Shown: positions 17,009 through 25,513, counted from the first letter of the stretch. The stretch: DNA of 64,000 nucleotides from Roseibium hamelinense (GCF_007830545.1 NZ_VLLF01000002.1:372001-436000), one strand, 5' to 3'. Translations and numbers: made by a program. The notes: a model not told the origin generated them from the sequence alone.

Positions 17009-18147
17009 CACAATACCTCGATTTCGGCCTGAAGCGCGCCAGAGGCCTTTATCGCTTGAAGGATCGAAATCATGTCCCTTGGACCAATTCCGAGCGCATT
17101 CAAGCCGTCGACCAGTTGCTTCAGGGTAACGGACTCTGGAACGATTGCCAGCTTCGCATCCGGATCGTCGTTAATACTAAGTTCAGACCGGGGAACAACA
17201 ACGGTCTCGCCGTTTCCGAATGGCAGTGGCTGAGAAACCTGAGGCGTTTCGGCGATTGTGACTGTCAGATTGCCCTGTGCCACCGCGACCATGGAAACCT
17301 TCACGTCCTGCCCCATGACGATAATTCCGGAGTTCTCGTCAATCACCACGCGGGCTGCCAAGTCGGGCTGAATGATCAGCTGTTCGATATCGGTCAGAAG
17401 GTCGACGATGTTGCCGTCATATTCACGTGGAAGATCAATGCGGACAGTGCCTGGATCCAGCGGCTCGGCTGTTGGCAGCCCGATCAGTTCATTGACCGAC
17501 AAGGCGACCCGCCGGGCTGTTGTCAGGTCTGGGTTTCGCAATGCCAACCGGACGCTGGTGAGTGAGGCGAGCTTGAAGTCCACTTCACGCTCGACAAGGG
17601 CGCCATTTGCGATGCGGCCCGAGGTTGGAACCCCGCGCACGATTGATGCAGCATCGGCCTGCGCCGAGAAACCGCCGATTGCGACCGAGCCTTGGGCGAT
17701 TGCGTAGACTTCTCCATCAGCGCCGACAAGAGGCGTGACAAGCAAAGTGCCGCCTTGAAGAGATTCCGAATTGCCGAGTGCGCTGACGTTTACGTCGATC
17801 CGCGTCCCTTGAGTGGAAAACGGCGGCAGATTTGCCGTCACCATCACTGCTGCGACGGTGTTTGTGTTCAGATCGACGTCGCGGGTGTTGACGCCGAGCC
17901 TTTCGAGCATCGCTTGCAAGCTTTGCCGCGTGAATGGCGCGTTCCGGAGCGTATCTCCCGTGCCATTCAAACCAACGACGAGACCATATCCGATCAGTTG
18001 GTTCTCCCGGATGCCCTCGAAGTCTGCGATGTCTTTGATGCGCGAAGCGGCAAATGCTGCGGATGCATTTGCCGCCGCACAGGCCAGAACAGCCAGACAA
18101 ATGAAGCGTCGTGCCGTTGTCCTGAACTTCAAAAAAGACCCGCCCAT
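17008..18147 (-). CDS. flgI: Flagellar P-ring protein FlgI
   Basis: A 379-residue periplasmic protein with a signal peptide (core FICLAVLACAAANASAAFAA) followed by the invariant FlgI start RIKDIADFEGIRENQLIGYG and GLNGTGDT. It forms the P ring around the rod in the peptidoglycan layer. It opens a three-gene operon (flgI-flgJ-flgN) and is divergent from fliX, the arrangement known in Caulobacter. A sigma-54 element lies 74-88 bases upstream. Confidence 0.95.
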   Translation of the reverse strand: MGGSFLKFRTTARRFICLAVLACAAANASAAFAASRIKDIADFEGIRENQLIGYGLVVGLNGTGDTLRNAPFTRQSLQAMLERLGVNTRDVDLNTNTVAAVMVTANLPPFSTQGTRIDVNVSALGNSESLQGGTLLVTPLVGADGEVYAIAQGSVAIGGFSAQADAASIVRGVPTSGRIANGALVEREVDFKLASLTSVRLALRNPDLTTARRVALSVNELIGLPTAEPLDPGTVRIDLPREYDGNIVDLLTDIEQLIIQPDLAARVVIDENSGIIVMGQDVKVSMVAVAQGNLTVTIAETPQVSQPLPFGNGETVVVPRSELSINDDPDAKLAIVPESVTLKQLVDGLNALGIGPRDMISILQAIKASGALQAEIEVL

Positions 18148-18220
18148 TGATCGTCCCGTTCGATTTCTTGATTCATTTGTCTGCCGGCGCGTTGGCTATC
18201 GGCTTTTGCGAATGGTTAAT

Positions 18221-18235
18221 GCGAAAACCGTGCCA
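18221..18235 (-). promoter_or_regulatory. Sigma-54 promoter for flgI
   Basis: On the minus strand TGGCACG-GTTT-TCGC matches the consensus completely in the -24 box and with one change in the -12 box; GG and GC are ten bases apart. Predicted start near 18210, about 62 bases before the flgI ATG. Confidence 0.75.
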
Positions 18236-18426
18236 ACAGTATTTTTAGGCTTCGTTCGGGCGGGAAATTCGGGAATGCGCCGAAATAGGTGGTCTTTCCT
18301 GCCGCAGGGGAGGCGTCCTCTGTGTTCGTAACCGGCAAATATTGCCGTGATGCAAGCCATCCCTTACCTTGGTGGGCAGAATCTGTCGGCCGGCAACCGA
18401 TGTAGGCGGACCGAAGGAAAGATGGC

Positions 18427-18852
18427 ATGCGCATTAACAACAATAATCCCGTGTCCGGAGTTCATGGGCGCGGTGCGAAGAAACGAAGTTCAGGGACGGG
18501 AGAAACATTCCGGCCGGATGACGGCGGTTCCGCAAGTTCCGCTCAAGCGACCTCCGGCGCGACCGGAATTCACGGCGTCGACGCTCTCTTGGCGCTTCAG
18601 GAGGTGGGAAGTCCGCTCGATAAACGCGGCGAGGCAACACGCCAGGGGCACGAATTGCTCGATGAGCTGGAGATGATCCGCGCCGACTTGCTGGCGGGGC
18701 ACATTTCTGAACAGCGTCTCAATGCTCTGTCGGACGCCGTTTCAAGTGAGATCGAGAGCGGCGATAAGGAAGTCGACGCGGTGCTTCGCGAGATCGAATT
18801 GCGGGTAAAAGTTGAACTAGCGAAACTCGGCCGATTCCCCGCCTCCGCATGA
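18427..18852 (+). CDS. fliX: Flagellar assembly regulator FliX
   Basis: A 141-residue protein with the FliX pattern: short conserved N-terminus MRINNNNPVSG, a low-complexity Ser/Gly linker, then the conserved VDALLALQEVG and GHELLDELEMIRADLLAGHI regions. In Caulobacter FliX binds FlbD and links completion of the basal body to sigma-54-dependent late gene transcription. The start follows GAAGGAAAG. Its presence with sigma-54 elements in front of flgE, flgI and flgF supports a FlbD-type hierarchy; flbD itself is not in this window. A CTCCGCA/TGCGGAG hairpin overlaps its stop. Confidence 0.9.
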   Translation: MRINNNNPVSGVHGRGAKKRSSGTGETFRPDDGGSASSAQATSGATGIHGVDALLALQEVGSPLDKRGEATRQGHELLDELEMIRADLLAGHISEQRLNALSDAVSSEIESGDKEVDAVLREIELRVKVELAKLGRFPASA

Positions 18853-18891
18853 CGCTGCGGAGCATTCATTAGGCACCAAATTGCTTAAAAA

Positions 18892-18920
18892 TTGACAAGT
18901 GTCTGATATATTTATCAAAT
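18892..18920 (+). promoter_or_regulatory. Probable sigma-70-type promoter of dksA
   Basis: TTGACA (18892-18897), a 17-base spacer and TCAAAT (18915-18920). The -35 box is perfect and the -10 box matches four of six; the region is AT-rich relative to its surroundings. The leader to the dksA ATG would be about 85 bases. Confidence 0.5.
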
Positions 18921-19010
18921 ATGTGTGCATAAATTTGAAAAATGCACCGTTGTGGCAACCGGTCACCGGGGATATATTGCGCCCGGCATAACGGTAATCC
19001 GGAGCTATCA

Positions 19011-19427
19011 ATGACGGTTGAACTTGAGTCTGACTATCGACCTTCAGAACACGAGCCGTTTATGAATGACAGGCAGCGTGAATATTTCAAGAACAAGCTG
19101 CTGCAGTGGAAAGACGACATCCTAAAGGAGAGCAAGGAAACACTTGCAACCCTTCAGGAGGAAAGCCAGAATCATCCGGACTTCGCAGATCGGGCGTCAT
19201 CCGAGACGGACAGGTCCATTGAACTGCGCGCGCGTGATCGTCAGCGTAAACTGATTTCCAAGATCGATGCTGCCCTCGAGCGTATCTCGGACGGCAGCTA
19301 CGGGTACTGTGAGGAGACCGGCGAGCCGATCTCACTCAGGCGTCTTGAAGACCGTCCGATCGCGACCCTGTCGATCGAGGCACAAGAGGCCCACGAACGT
19401 CGGGAAAAGGTTTACCGCGACGACTAA
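19011..19427 (+). CDS. dksA: DksA family RNA polymerase-binding transcription factor
   Basis: A 138-residue DksA with a long coiled coil (about 20-85, including the conserved DFADRASSETDRS tip) and a degenerate zinc-finger region YCEETGEPISLRRLEDRP. Of the four zinc cysteines of E. coli DksA only the first is kept; the others are Thr, Ser and Ala. DksA inserts into the RNA polymerase secondary channel and works with ppGpp. The ATG at 19011 follows CGGAG; the 23 upstream codons are not conserved. It is monocistronic, with its own promoter and terminator. Confidence 0.92.
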   Translation: MTVELESDYRPSEHEPFMNDRQREYFKNKLLQWKDDILKESKETLATLQEESQNHPDFADRASSETDRSIELRARDRQRKLISKIDAALERISDGSYGYCEETGEPISLRRLEDRPIATLSIEAQEAHERREKVYRDD

Positions 19428-19460
19428 GTCACGTTCCATTCCAGAACAACGGTTTAGCTT

Positions 19461-19491
19461 GCCTCTCGAATATTTCGGGAGGCTTTTTTTT
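19461..19491 (+). terminator. Rho-independent terminator of dksA
   Basis: GCCTCTCGA and TCGGGAGGC form an imperfect nine-pair stem around a short AT loop, followed by eight T residues. It begins 34 bases after the dksA stop. Confidence 0.9.
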
Positions 19492-19510
19492 ATCCGTCTT
19501 TAAAAGATGA

Positions 19511-19550
19511 AACGGGCACGACGTTCGGGGAGCGAACCATCGTGCCCGTT
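19511..19550 (-). terminator. Stem-loop downstream of flgH
   Basis: AACGGGCACG (19511-19520) and CGTGCCCGTT (19541-19550) form a perfect ten-pair stem; on the minus strand it is followed by TCATCTTTTA. A second hairpin (TCTGCC/GGCAGA, 19556-19588) and a run of eight G lie between it and the flgH stop. It probably ends the flgF-flgG-flgA-flgH transcript. Confidence 0.6.
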
Positions 19551-19640
19551 CTGATCTCTGCCGAGGGCTTCTAGAACACCTTTGGCAGAGGGGGGGGAGA
19601 GGGAAAACTTTATTCTGGTTTGTTTCGGCGAGATTGCGGA

Positions 19641-20390
19641 TCAGAAGGGGAGGAGGATGTCCATCACCTGGCTGCCATAGCGAGGCTGTTGAACATCTGT
19701 GATTTGGCCTCGGCCGCCATACCCAATCCGCGCTTCGGCTATCTTCTCGCTCGCAATCCGGTTGTCGGAAGTAATGTCCTCCGGGCGGACAATACCGGCG
19801 ACAATCAGCTCACGGACTTCAAAATTGACCCGCACTTCCTGCCGGCCTTCGATCACCATGTTGCCGTTCGGGAGCACCTGCAGGACCACTGCGGCGATAT
19901 TTGTTCGCAGTGTTTCTTCGCGCTCGACGCTGCCTTCACCTTCAAAGTCCATATCCGAATTCACGGTTGCCAGCGCACTGGCCGAGCTGCCTGCGGGCAG
20001 GAAGATTGTGTCGATTGCATTGCCGAGCGCGCCACCGGCACCGGTCGAGCTGGTGTCGCTCCGGCTCCGCTCGGTCTTGTTATCAATCTCTGCCTCGTCG
20101 GTGATCGTGACGACGACAGTCAGAATGTCACCAACCTGTTTGGCACGTTGATCTTCGAAAAATGCCCGGTTGCCTGAACGCCAAAGTGAGTTCGGATTGT
20201 AATGCGCCTTGATTGGCTCGGGCATGGGCATTTGGATCGGCCTATATCCCGGCTGTGTTGTTGGGTCCTGAATGGCGTTGAGCGAAGGCTGTTTGCCGAC
20301 GTCGGCCAGACGGTCAGCGGTTCCGCACGCGCCTACGAGAGTGGCAAGCGCGACACCAGCGGCAAGGGACTTGTGCTTGTTCCAAAACAT
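19641..20390 (-). CDS. flgH: Flagellar L-ring lipoprotein FlgH
   Basis: A 249-residue outer-membrane lipoprotein. The signal peptide ends in a lipobox with Cys22 (LATLVGACG). The mature part shows the FlgH signature SLWRSGNRAFFEDQRAKQVGD and ends in the family strand pattern YGSQVMDILLPF. Its ATG shares the A of the flgA stop (TGATG). It is the last gene of flgF-flgG-flgA-flgH and forms the L ring together with the P ring made by FlgI. Confidence 0.95.
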   Translation of the reverse strand: MFWNKHKSLAAGVALATLVGACGTADRLADVGKQPSLNAIQDPTTQPGYRPIQMPMPEPIKAHYNPNSLWRSGNRAFFEDQRAKQVGDILTVVVTITDEAEIDNKTERSRSDTSSTGAGGALGNAIDTIFLPAGSSASALATVNSDMDFEGEGSVEREETLRTNIAAVVLQVLPNGNMVIEGRQEVRVNFEVRELIVAGIVRPEDITSDNRIASEKIAEARIGYGGRGQITDVQQPRYGSQVMDILLPF

Positions 20391-21364
20391 CAGTTGATCC
20401 TTTGATCGAGGCTGGCGATGGCCGGCGTGTTCGGCTCTACCCGGACATGGCCGCGCGATTTGACGATGGCGGGCACGATCCGGCGGGATTGGAGATTCAT
20501 GACATCGATGGTGTCGCCCTTGGCGCCGTCATCCATGGCTTGTCCGCGTGTGGTCAGCTTCATTCCTGCGACTTCGTAGGTCAGTGTCAGTTTTTCACCG
20601 CGGGCAATCAGTACCGGCCGTTCAAAATCCTGGCGGCTCAGCGGCGAATTCGCCCGCAGTGAGTTCTTCGCGGCTAGTCCGACCAGCTGGCCGGCGTCGA
20701 CGACAGCGCGGGCAGGGACTTGTGACCTGGCCATTTTGACCGTTGTCAGGTCCTCTCGTTTGAGGATGTGCCCGCGCCGGAGTGGCTGGGTTAACGCCGC
20801 GACCTCCATCATTTCCCTGGCAACGCCGCGCAAATTGACGGTTTTGTCGCCATATTGTGCGTGGACTGTCAGGTATATGTCGAACCGGCCATCCGTCCGC
20901 GACCAAAGAATACGCTCAACCCGGACCGGATCGTCGGACCGTGGGTTGGCATGAACATCGTCAGGTGGACGATGGAAGGTAACGTCCAGATCGGACGGAT
21001 TGATCGACGCATCCTGGCGGGACAGCGTGCTGCGCACCAGCTCCTTGAAGCGTTCTGCGTGATAAGTGTCGGCGATCCGGCGCACGACAACCGTCGACAA
21101 ACCATCGGTGCCGGCAGCCAAAAGCCCGGCGGCCTGCGCGCGTTGCGCCACCAAATTGGCAGGAACGTTGCCGGTGGTTCCAAGATCTGGCGCCCGGAAT
21201 AGCGGGACATCGGATTTCTCGCCGGCATTGGAGTAAAAATCGCCGACTGTGACAATGTCCGACAAGGTTCTGACTTCCGAACGAAGAACCGGCTTGTCTT
21301 GTGCCGCAACGGCGCTGAGCAGGCCGCCAAAAGCGATAACGGCAAGAAAAATGAGTTTTCTCAT
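20390..21364 (-). CDS. flgA: P-ring assembly chaperone FlgA
   Basis: A 324-residue periplasmic protein with a signal peptide (LIFLAVIAFGGLLSAVAAQ) and a C-terminal SAF domain (about 185-315: RRGHILKREDLTTVKM, LVGLAAKNSLRANSPLSRQD). FlgA assists FlgI polymerisation into the P ring. It is longer than the 219-residue enteric protein because of an N-terminal domain of about 150 residues, usual for alphaproteobacterial FlgA. It is 13 bases after flgG and overlaps flgH by one base. Confidence 0.93.
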   Translation of the reverse strand: MRKLIFLAVIAFGGLLSAVAAQDKPVLRSEVRTLSDIVTVGDFYSNAGEKSDVPLFRAPDLGTTGNVPANLVAQRAQAAGLLAAGTDGLSTVVVRRIADTYHAERFKELVRSTLSRQDASINPSDLDVTFHRPPDDVHANPRSDDPVRVERILWSRTDGRFDIYLTVHAQYGDKTVNLRGVAREMMEVAALTQPLRRGHILKREDLTTVKMARSQVPARAVVDAGQLVGLAAKNSLRANSPLSRQDFERPVLIARGEKLTLTYEVAGMKLTTRGQAMDDGAKGDTIDVMNLQSRRIVPAIVKSRGHVRVEPNTPAIASLDQRIN

Positions 21365-21377
21365 AATGCTATGCCCC

Positions 21378-22160
21378 TCAGCGGATGTTCGCAGTGGTGG
21401 AGTACATCTCGTCAGCGGCTTTGATGACCCGGGAGTTCATTTCATAGGCCCGCTGGGCTGAAATGAGATCCGCGATCTCGGTCACCGCATCGACATTGGC
21501 CATTTCAAGAAAGTTCTGCTGCAGGTTTCCGAAGCCGTTGTTGCCGGGATTGTCGACCTGAGGCGCGCCACTGGCATCTGTTTCGAGGAACAGGTTGTCA
21601 CCAATGGCTTCAAGGCCTGATTTATTGACAAAGCGGGCCAGCTGGATCTGCCCCAAATTTACAGTCGCCCCGTTCGGATCGATCACCTGCACAGTGCCGT
21701 CGGCAGATATGGTGATGTTCCGGCTGTCTTCAGGAATGTCGATGCCCGGAACAATCTGATAGCCATCAACCGTTACAAGTGTGCCGTTTGCATCGCGCTC
21801 AAAAGAGCCGTCGCGGCTATACGCCGTGGTGCCGTCCGGCAATTCGATTTGGAAAAAGCCTTCTCCGCGGATGGCGACATCAAGTTCCTTGCCGGTTTGC
21901 TCCAGCGTGCCCTGCGACATGATGCGGGCCGTCGATGCCACCTTTACACCTGAGCCGATCTGAACACCGGTCGGCACGATCGTGCCCGCCGTAGAGGTTT
22001 CTGCGCCCATCCGGCGCAGGTTTTGATAAAGCAGATCCTGAAAATCGACGCGCTGGCGCTTGTATCCTGTTGTGCGGAGGTTGGCGACGTTGTTTGAGAT
22101 GACTTCGACGTTTCTCTCTTGGGCTTTCATGCCCGTCGCGGCGGTGTAGAGTGCTTTCAT
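21378..22160 (-). CDS. flgG: Flagellar distal rod protein FlgG
   Basis: A 260-residue rod protein starting MKALYTAATGMKAQERNVE with the NNVANLRTTGYKRQRVDFQD motif and ending in the conserved helix DLISAQRAYEMNSRVIKAAD. It polymerises into the distal rod above FlgF. GGAAGGGAC lies upstream of the ATG. Second gene of the flgFGAH operon, 22 bases after flgF. Confidence 0.96.
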   Translation of the reverse strand: MKALYTAATGMKAQERNVEVISNNVANLRTTGYKRQRVDFQDLLYQNLRRMGAETSTAGTIVPTGVQIGSGVKVASTARIMSQGTLEQTGKELDVAIRGEGFFQIELPDGTTAYSRDGSFERDANGTLVTVDGYQIVPGIDIPEDSRNITISADGTVQVIDPNGATVNLGQIQLARFVNKSGLEAIGDNLFLETDASGAPQVDNPGNNGFGNLQQNFLEMANVDAVTEIADLISAQRAYEMNSRVIKAADEMYSTTANIR

Positions 22161-22182
22161 TTTTCAGTCCCTTCCGCGCGGC

Positions 22183-22923
22183 TTAGGCTTCGAGCCGGCC
22201 GAGTGTCGAAATTGCCTGCTTGCGCAGGTCGTCTGTGTCTTTGATCAGCTTTGAGATCGTCGTGTAGGCCCGTTGAATCTCGATCATGCGTGTCATCTCG
22301 ACGACGCCTTCCGCGTTGGACTGCTCAACGGCGCCCTGAACCACGCGCACATTTGCAACCGGCAGAGGTTCTTCGCCCGTAAACAACGTGTCCCCCGCCT
22401 GAACGAGAGCCTGGGGGTTCTCAAAACGGGCAAGTCGAATCTGGCCGCGCGCGCCCAATTCGGTCGAGATGGTGCCGTCCCGGGCAATGTCGACCCTGCC
22501 GTCTTCGGTATTGAAGAAAATCGGGCCGCCATTGGTCAGCACCGGCTGACCTTCGGATGTGACCAGCATGCCTTGATTGTCCAGATGGAACGCGCCGTTG
22601 CGCGTGTAAGCTTCCGTGCCATCCGGCAGTTGAACGGCAAAGAACGCATCGCCCTCAATGGCCAGGTCAAACTCATTCCCCGACAGCTTGATCGCGCCGG
22701 CTGTGAAGTTTGTGTACGACGCGTAATCGTGGACGTAAGACAGGTCTTCATCCGGCGTTGGAAACTCCGTCGCCTCTGCGACAGGCATTAAGTATTCTTC
22801 AAACAACAGACGTTGCGATTTGTATCCGCTTGTATTGATGTTCGCCATGTTGTTGGCGACCACGTCCAGCTGATTCCTCAGCACCGTTTGACGGGACAAG
22901 GCGACTAGCTGTGCATTCTCCAT
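22183..22923 (-). CDS. flgF: Flagellar proximal rod protein FlgF
   Basis: A 246-residue rod protein (MENAQLVALSRQTVLRNQLD, NNMANINTSGYKSQRLLFEE; C-terminal MIEIQRAYTTISKLIKDTDD). The ATG at 22923 gives the canonical N-terminus and follows AAGGA; a longer open frame upstream crosses the sigma-54 promoter and is not expected to be translated. First gene of the flgFGAH operon. Confidence 0.95.
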   Translation of the reverse strand: MENAQLVALSRQTVLRNQLDVVANNMANINTSGYKSQRLLFEEYLMPVAEATEFPTPDEDLSYVHDYASYTNFTAGAIKLSGNEFDLAIEGDAFFAVQLPDGTEAYTRNGAFHLDNQGMLVTSEGQPVLTNGGPIFFNTEDGRVDIARDGTISTELGARGQIRLARFENPQALVQAGDTLFTGEEPLPVANVRVVQGAVEQSNAEGVVEMTRMIEIQRAYTTISKLIKDTDDLRKQAISTLGRLEA

Positions 22924-22993
22924 AATTAACGATTCCTTATTGCTCCCCGATGAGCCCGAGACCTCCCCAGATCGCGGGTTCACGATTTTGTTT

Positions 22994-23008
22994 GCACGGA
23001 ACGTGCCA
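22994..23008 (-). promoter_or_regulatory. Sigma-54 promoter for flgF-flgG-flgA-flgH
   Basis: Minus strand TGGCACG-TTCC-GTGC has a perfect -24 box and the GG/GC doublets exactly ten bases apart. It predicts a start near 22983 and a leader of about 60 bases before flgF. Confidence 0.8.
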
Positions 23009-23117
23009 AGTCTTAAGCGTTTGAGAAAATTGGGCAAAAGCGGAAAAACGCGGATGCAGTCGGTAAGAGTTTCCGGCACAAATTAACCAATTGGAAATTA
23101 TTGCCGGGTTACGATGG

Positions 23118-23144
23118 TTAACGGTTTGGTAACCAATCGTTAAC
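23118..23144. promoter_or_regulatory. Overlapping CtrA-type sites upstream of fliL
   Basis: Two overlapping near-consensus sites: TTAA-N7-GTAAC (23118-23133) and GTAA-N7-TTAAC (23129-23144), each one base from TTAA-N7-TTAAC, with a further TTAAC at 23147-23151. They end 54 bases before the fliL start. CtrA controls early flagellar operons including fliLM in Caulobacter; direct control here is inferred. Confidence 0.6.
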
Positions 23145-23198
23145 CATTAACTCTTTAGAAACCTTTAGGCGCGTGTGCGCCAGAAGTGGGGCTTCGGG

Positions 23199-23720
23199 AT
23201 GGCTGACGAAACAGCTGCAGCAGACGATGCAATCGGCGACGATGCAGGGGAAGGTGCCAAAGGCGGCAAGAAGAAGCTGATCCTGTTTGGGGTTATCGGG
23301 CTTGTTCTTTTGCTGGCTGCCGGAGGTGGAGCCTACTATTTCTTTTTCATGGGGTCGTCGACGATACCGCAACGGGATCCCATGAACCCGTCTGCGCCGG
23401 CGCCCCAGGAGCAGCGGCCGGTTGTATTCTACGATCTTCCCGAGATGACGGTTAATCTCGCTACGGAAGGCCGAACAACCTATTTGAAGGTCCGGATTGC
23501 GCTAGAGGTTGAGAATCGGGCAATGATCGATCAGATCTCGCCGTTCCTGCCGCGCATTCTGGATGCGTTTCAGATCTATCTGCGTGAGCTGCGGCCAGCT
23601 GACCTTGAAGGATCTGCCGGTCTATTCCGGCTGAAAGAAGAGCTGCTGAGGCGGATCAACCTGTCGGTTTATCCTGCGCGCGTCGAAGGCGTTCTGTTCA
23701 AGGAAATCCTCGTTCAATGA
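23199..23720 (+). CDS. fliL: Flagellar basal body-associated protein FliL
   Basis: A 173-residue single-pass membrane protein: acidic N-terminus, Lys-rich stop (GGKKKLIL), one helix at about 27-50, then a periplasmic domain with the FliL pattern (YDLPEMTVNLATEGRTTYLK; C-terminal GVLFKEILVQ). FliL associates with stators and the MS ring. ATG at 23199 is preferred over a GTG eight codons upstream. It heads the fliL-fliM-DUF6468-motE operon; fliM begins nine bases after its stop. Confidence 0.93.
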   Translation: MADETAAADDAIGDDAGEGAKGGKKKLILFGVIGLVLLLAAGGGAYYFFFMGSSTIPQRDPMNPSAPAPQEQRPVVFYDLPEMTVNLATEGRTTYLKVRIALEVENRAMIDQISPFLPRILDAFQIYLRELRPADLEGSAGLFRLKEELLRRINLSVYPARVEGVLFKEILVQ

Positions 23721-23729
23721 AGGTTGATG

Positions 23730-24965
23730 ATGGCAAACATTGACGACGATGACGACCTGTCTGAAGAGGACATGGCAGATGCGTGGGGCGCGGCACTTGC
23801 CGAACAGGGCGCGGGCGGCTCCGACGATGACGATCTAGCCGCCGCGTGGGGTGCTGCCCTCGAAGAACAGGGGGCCGGTAGTTCCGACGACATGGCAGCC
23901 CAATGGGCTGCAATGATCGACGATAGCGAGCCCGATCTCGAAAACGCGACACGCGGTGCCGACCGGGTCCTCAATCAGGAAGAGATTGACAACCTTCTCG
24001 GTTTCAACATCGAGGATACGATTGCCGGTGACCAAAGCGGAATCCGGGCCCTGATAAACTCGGCAATGGTGTCTTATGAACGCCTGCCGATGCTGGAGAT
24101 CGTGTTTGACAGGTTGGTGCGCCTCACCACGACCTCCCTGCGGAATTTCACTTCCGACAACGTTGAAGTGTCACTGGATTCAATCAGTTCTGTGCGTTTT
24201 GGCGACTATTTGAACTCGATCCCTCTGCCAGCGATCCTTGGCGTCTTCAAGGCCGAGGAATGGGACGGTTTCGGTCTGGTCACGGTTGAATCCAGCCTGA
24301 TCTACTCGATTATCGATGTGCTGCTCGGCGGTGGCCGCGGCACCACGGCCGTGCGGGTTGAAGGCCGCCCCTACACGACCATCGAGACCAACCTGGTCCA
24401 GCAAATGGTCGAGCTGATCCTGCAAGATGCCATGCAGGCGTTCGCCCCTCTGTCACCGGTGCATTTCAACCTGGAGCGTCTCGAGACCAACCCGCGCTTT
24501 GCCGCTATCTCGCGTCCTGCGAATGCGGCCATCTTGGTCGAACTGCGAATCGATATGGAAGATCGCGGCGGGTCCGTCGAGATCATGATGCCCTACGCGA
24601 CGCTGGAGCCGATTCGCGATTTGCTGCTCCAGATGTTCATGGGGGAGAAGTTTGGGCGCGATCCCATCTGGGAAGGGCACCTTGCGACCGAAATTCACGC
24701 TGCGGAAGTCGAGGTGGATGCGGTCCTTTATGAGACATATCTGCCTTTGGGGCGTGTTTTGAGTCTAGATGTTGGGCAAACATTGGTTTTCGACTTGGAA
24801 CCGAGCGACCCGATCAAGATAAAATGTAAGAATGTGGCGCTGACCGAAGGGACGCTCGGCAAGGTGGAAGATTCTATCGCGATCCGGGTGGCGAAGAACC
24901 TGAAGCGCCCGAAAATGACATTGGCGGCATTCGAGCGCGCCATGCAAAGCGAAATGGAGTCATGA
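23730..24965 (+). CDS. fliM: Flagellar motor switch protein FliM with repeated acidic/Trp N-terminus
   Basis: A 411-residue switch protein. The family CheY-binding/EIDxLL segment (LNQEEIDNLLGFNIED) starts only at about residue 85, followed by the middle domain (SYERLPMLEIVFDRLVRLTT, GGGRGTT) and the C-terminal SpoA domain (LPLGRVLSLDVGQTLVFD). In front of it are about 70 extra residues with three acidic units each centred on AxAWGAAL or AAQWAAM (Trp at 19, 40, 59). ATG at 23730 has AAGG six bases upstream; 23727 is also possible. The stop overlaps the next gene by four bases. Confidence 0.93.
   Translation: MANIDDDDDLSEEDMADAWGAALAEQGAGGSDDDDLAAAWGAALEEQGAGSSDDMAAQWAAMIDDSEPDLENATRGADRVLNQEEIDNLLGFNIEDTIAGDQSGIRALINSAMVSYERLPMLEIVFDRLVRLTTTSLRNFTSDNVEVSLDSISSVRFGDYLNSIPLPAILGVFKAEEWDGFGLVTVESSLIYSIIDVLLGGGRGTTAVRVEGRPYTTIETNLVQQMVELILQDAMQAFAPLSPVHFNLERLETNPRFAAISRPANAAILVELRIDMEDRGGSVEIMMPYATLEPIRDLLLQMFMGEKFGRDPIWEGHLATEIHAAEVEVDAVLYETYLPLGRVLSLDVGQTLVFDLEPSDPIKIKCKNVALTEGTLGKVEDSIAIRVAKNLKRPKMTLAAFERAMQSEMES
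23772..23915 (+). repeat. Threefold imperfect repeat in the fliM 5' region
   Basis: Three in-frame units of 19-21 codons encode (D/M)AxxWGAAL-x-EQGAGxS-DDD-like peptides; the first two are closely similar in protein and DNA and the third is shortened. The repeat is internal to fliM and keeps frame. Confidence 0.75.
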
Positions 24966-25513
24966 TGAGCACACTGCCGATCGGGATGATCATTGAAGCG
25001 CTGGTTGCTGTTCTGCTTGTGGTGACCATTGGCTACTGCTGGATGCTGAACAACAGACTGCAGCGCCTGCGATCTGACGAACAGACACTGCGCGCCACAA
25101 TCTCGGAGTTGATGACTGCGACGGAGATTGCCGAGCGCGCGATCCTTGGGCTGAAGACGACAGCAAATGATGCTGACCAAACGCTTGGCAACCGGCTTCA
25201 GCAAGCGGAGCTGATGTCGCGCCAGTTAACCGGCCAGGTTGAGGAAGGTGAGAAAATCTTCATGCGCATCAGCCAGATAGCCGATGCGGCCCGTGGGGCG
25301 CAGTCTGCCCAGCAGCCTGCTGCAAATCCCATGGAGGACGCAGGATACCGGCCCGCACCGCATGTCGCCGCGCCGCCTGTTCAAGCGCCGCCGCAGCAGC
25401 CCGAGCCGCCTCGGGCGAAGAGCGCGCGCGCCCAAGACATCCGCAGTGCGGCCGCCGAAGCAACTGCGCGACTTGAGCGCTTCCGCAGGCGCTCGGAGGG
25501 TGCTGTTGCATGA
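24962..25513 (+). CDS. DUF6468 protein of the flagellar cluster
   Basis: A 183-residue single-pass protein: one N-terminal helix (about 7-27, MIIEALVAVLLVVTIGYCWM), a coiled coil at about 30-110 and a Pro-rich, then basic tail. DUF6468 proteins recur beside fliM and motE in alphaproteobacteria; their function is not established. It overlaps both neighbours by four bases (ATGA), so the fliM-DUF6468-motE products are likely made in fixed ratio, which argues for a motor-linked role. Confidence 0.75.
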   Translation: MMSTLPIGMIIEALVAVLLVVTIGYCWMLNNRLQRLRSDEQTLRATISELMTATEIAERAILGLKTTANDADQTLGNRLQQAELMSRQLTGQVEEGEKIFMRISQIADAARGAQSAQQPAANPMEDAGYRPAPHVAAPPVQAPPQQPEPPRAKSARAQDIRSAAAEATARLERFRRRSEGAVA

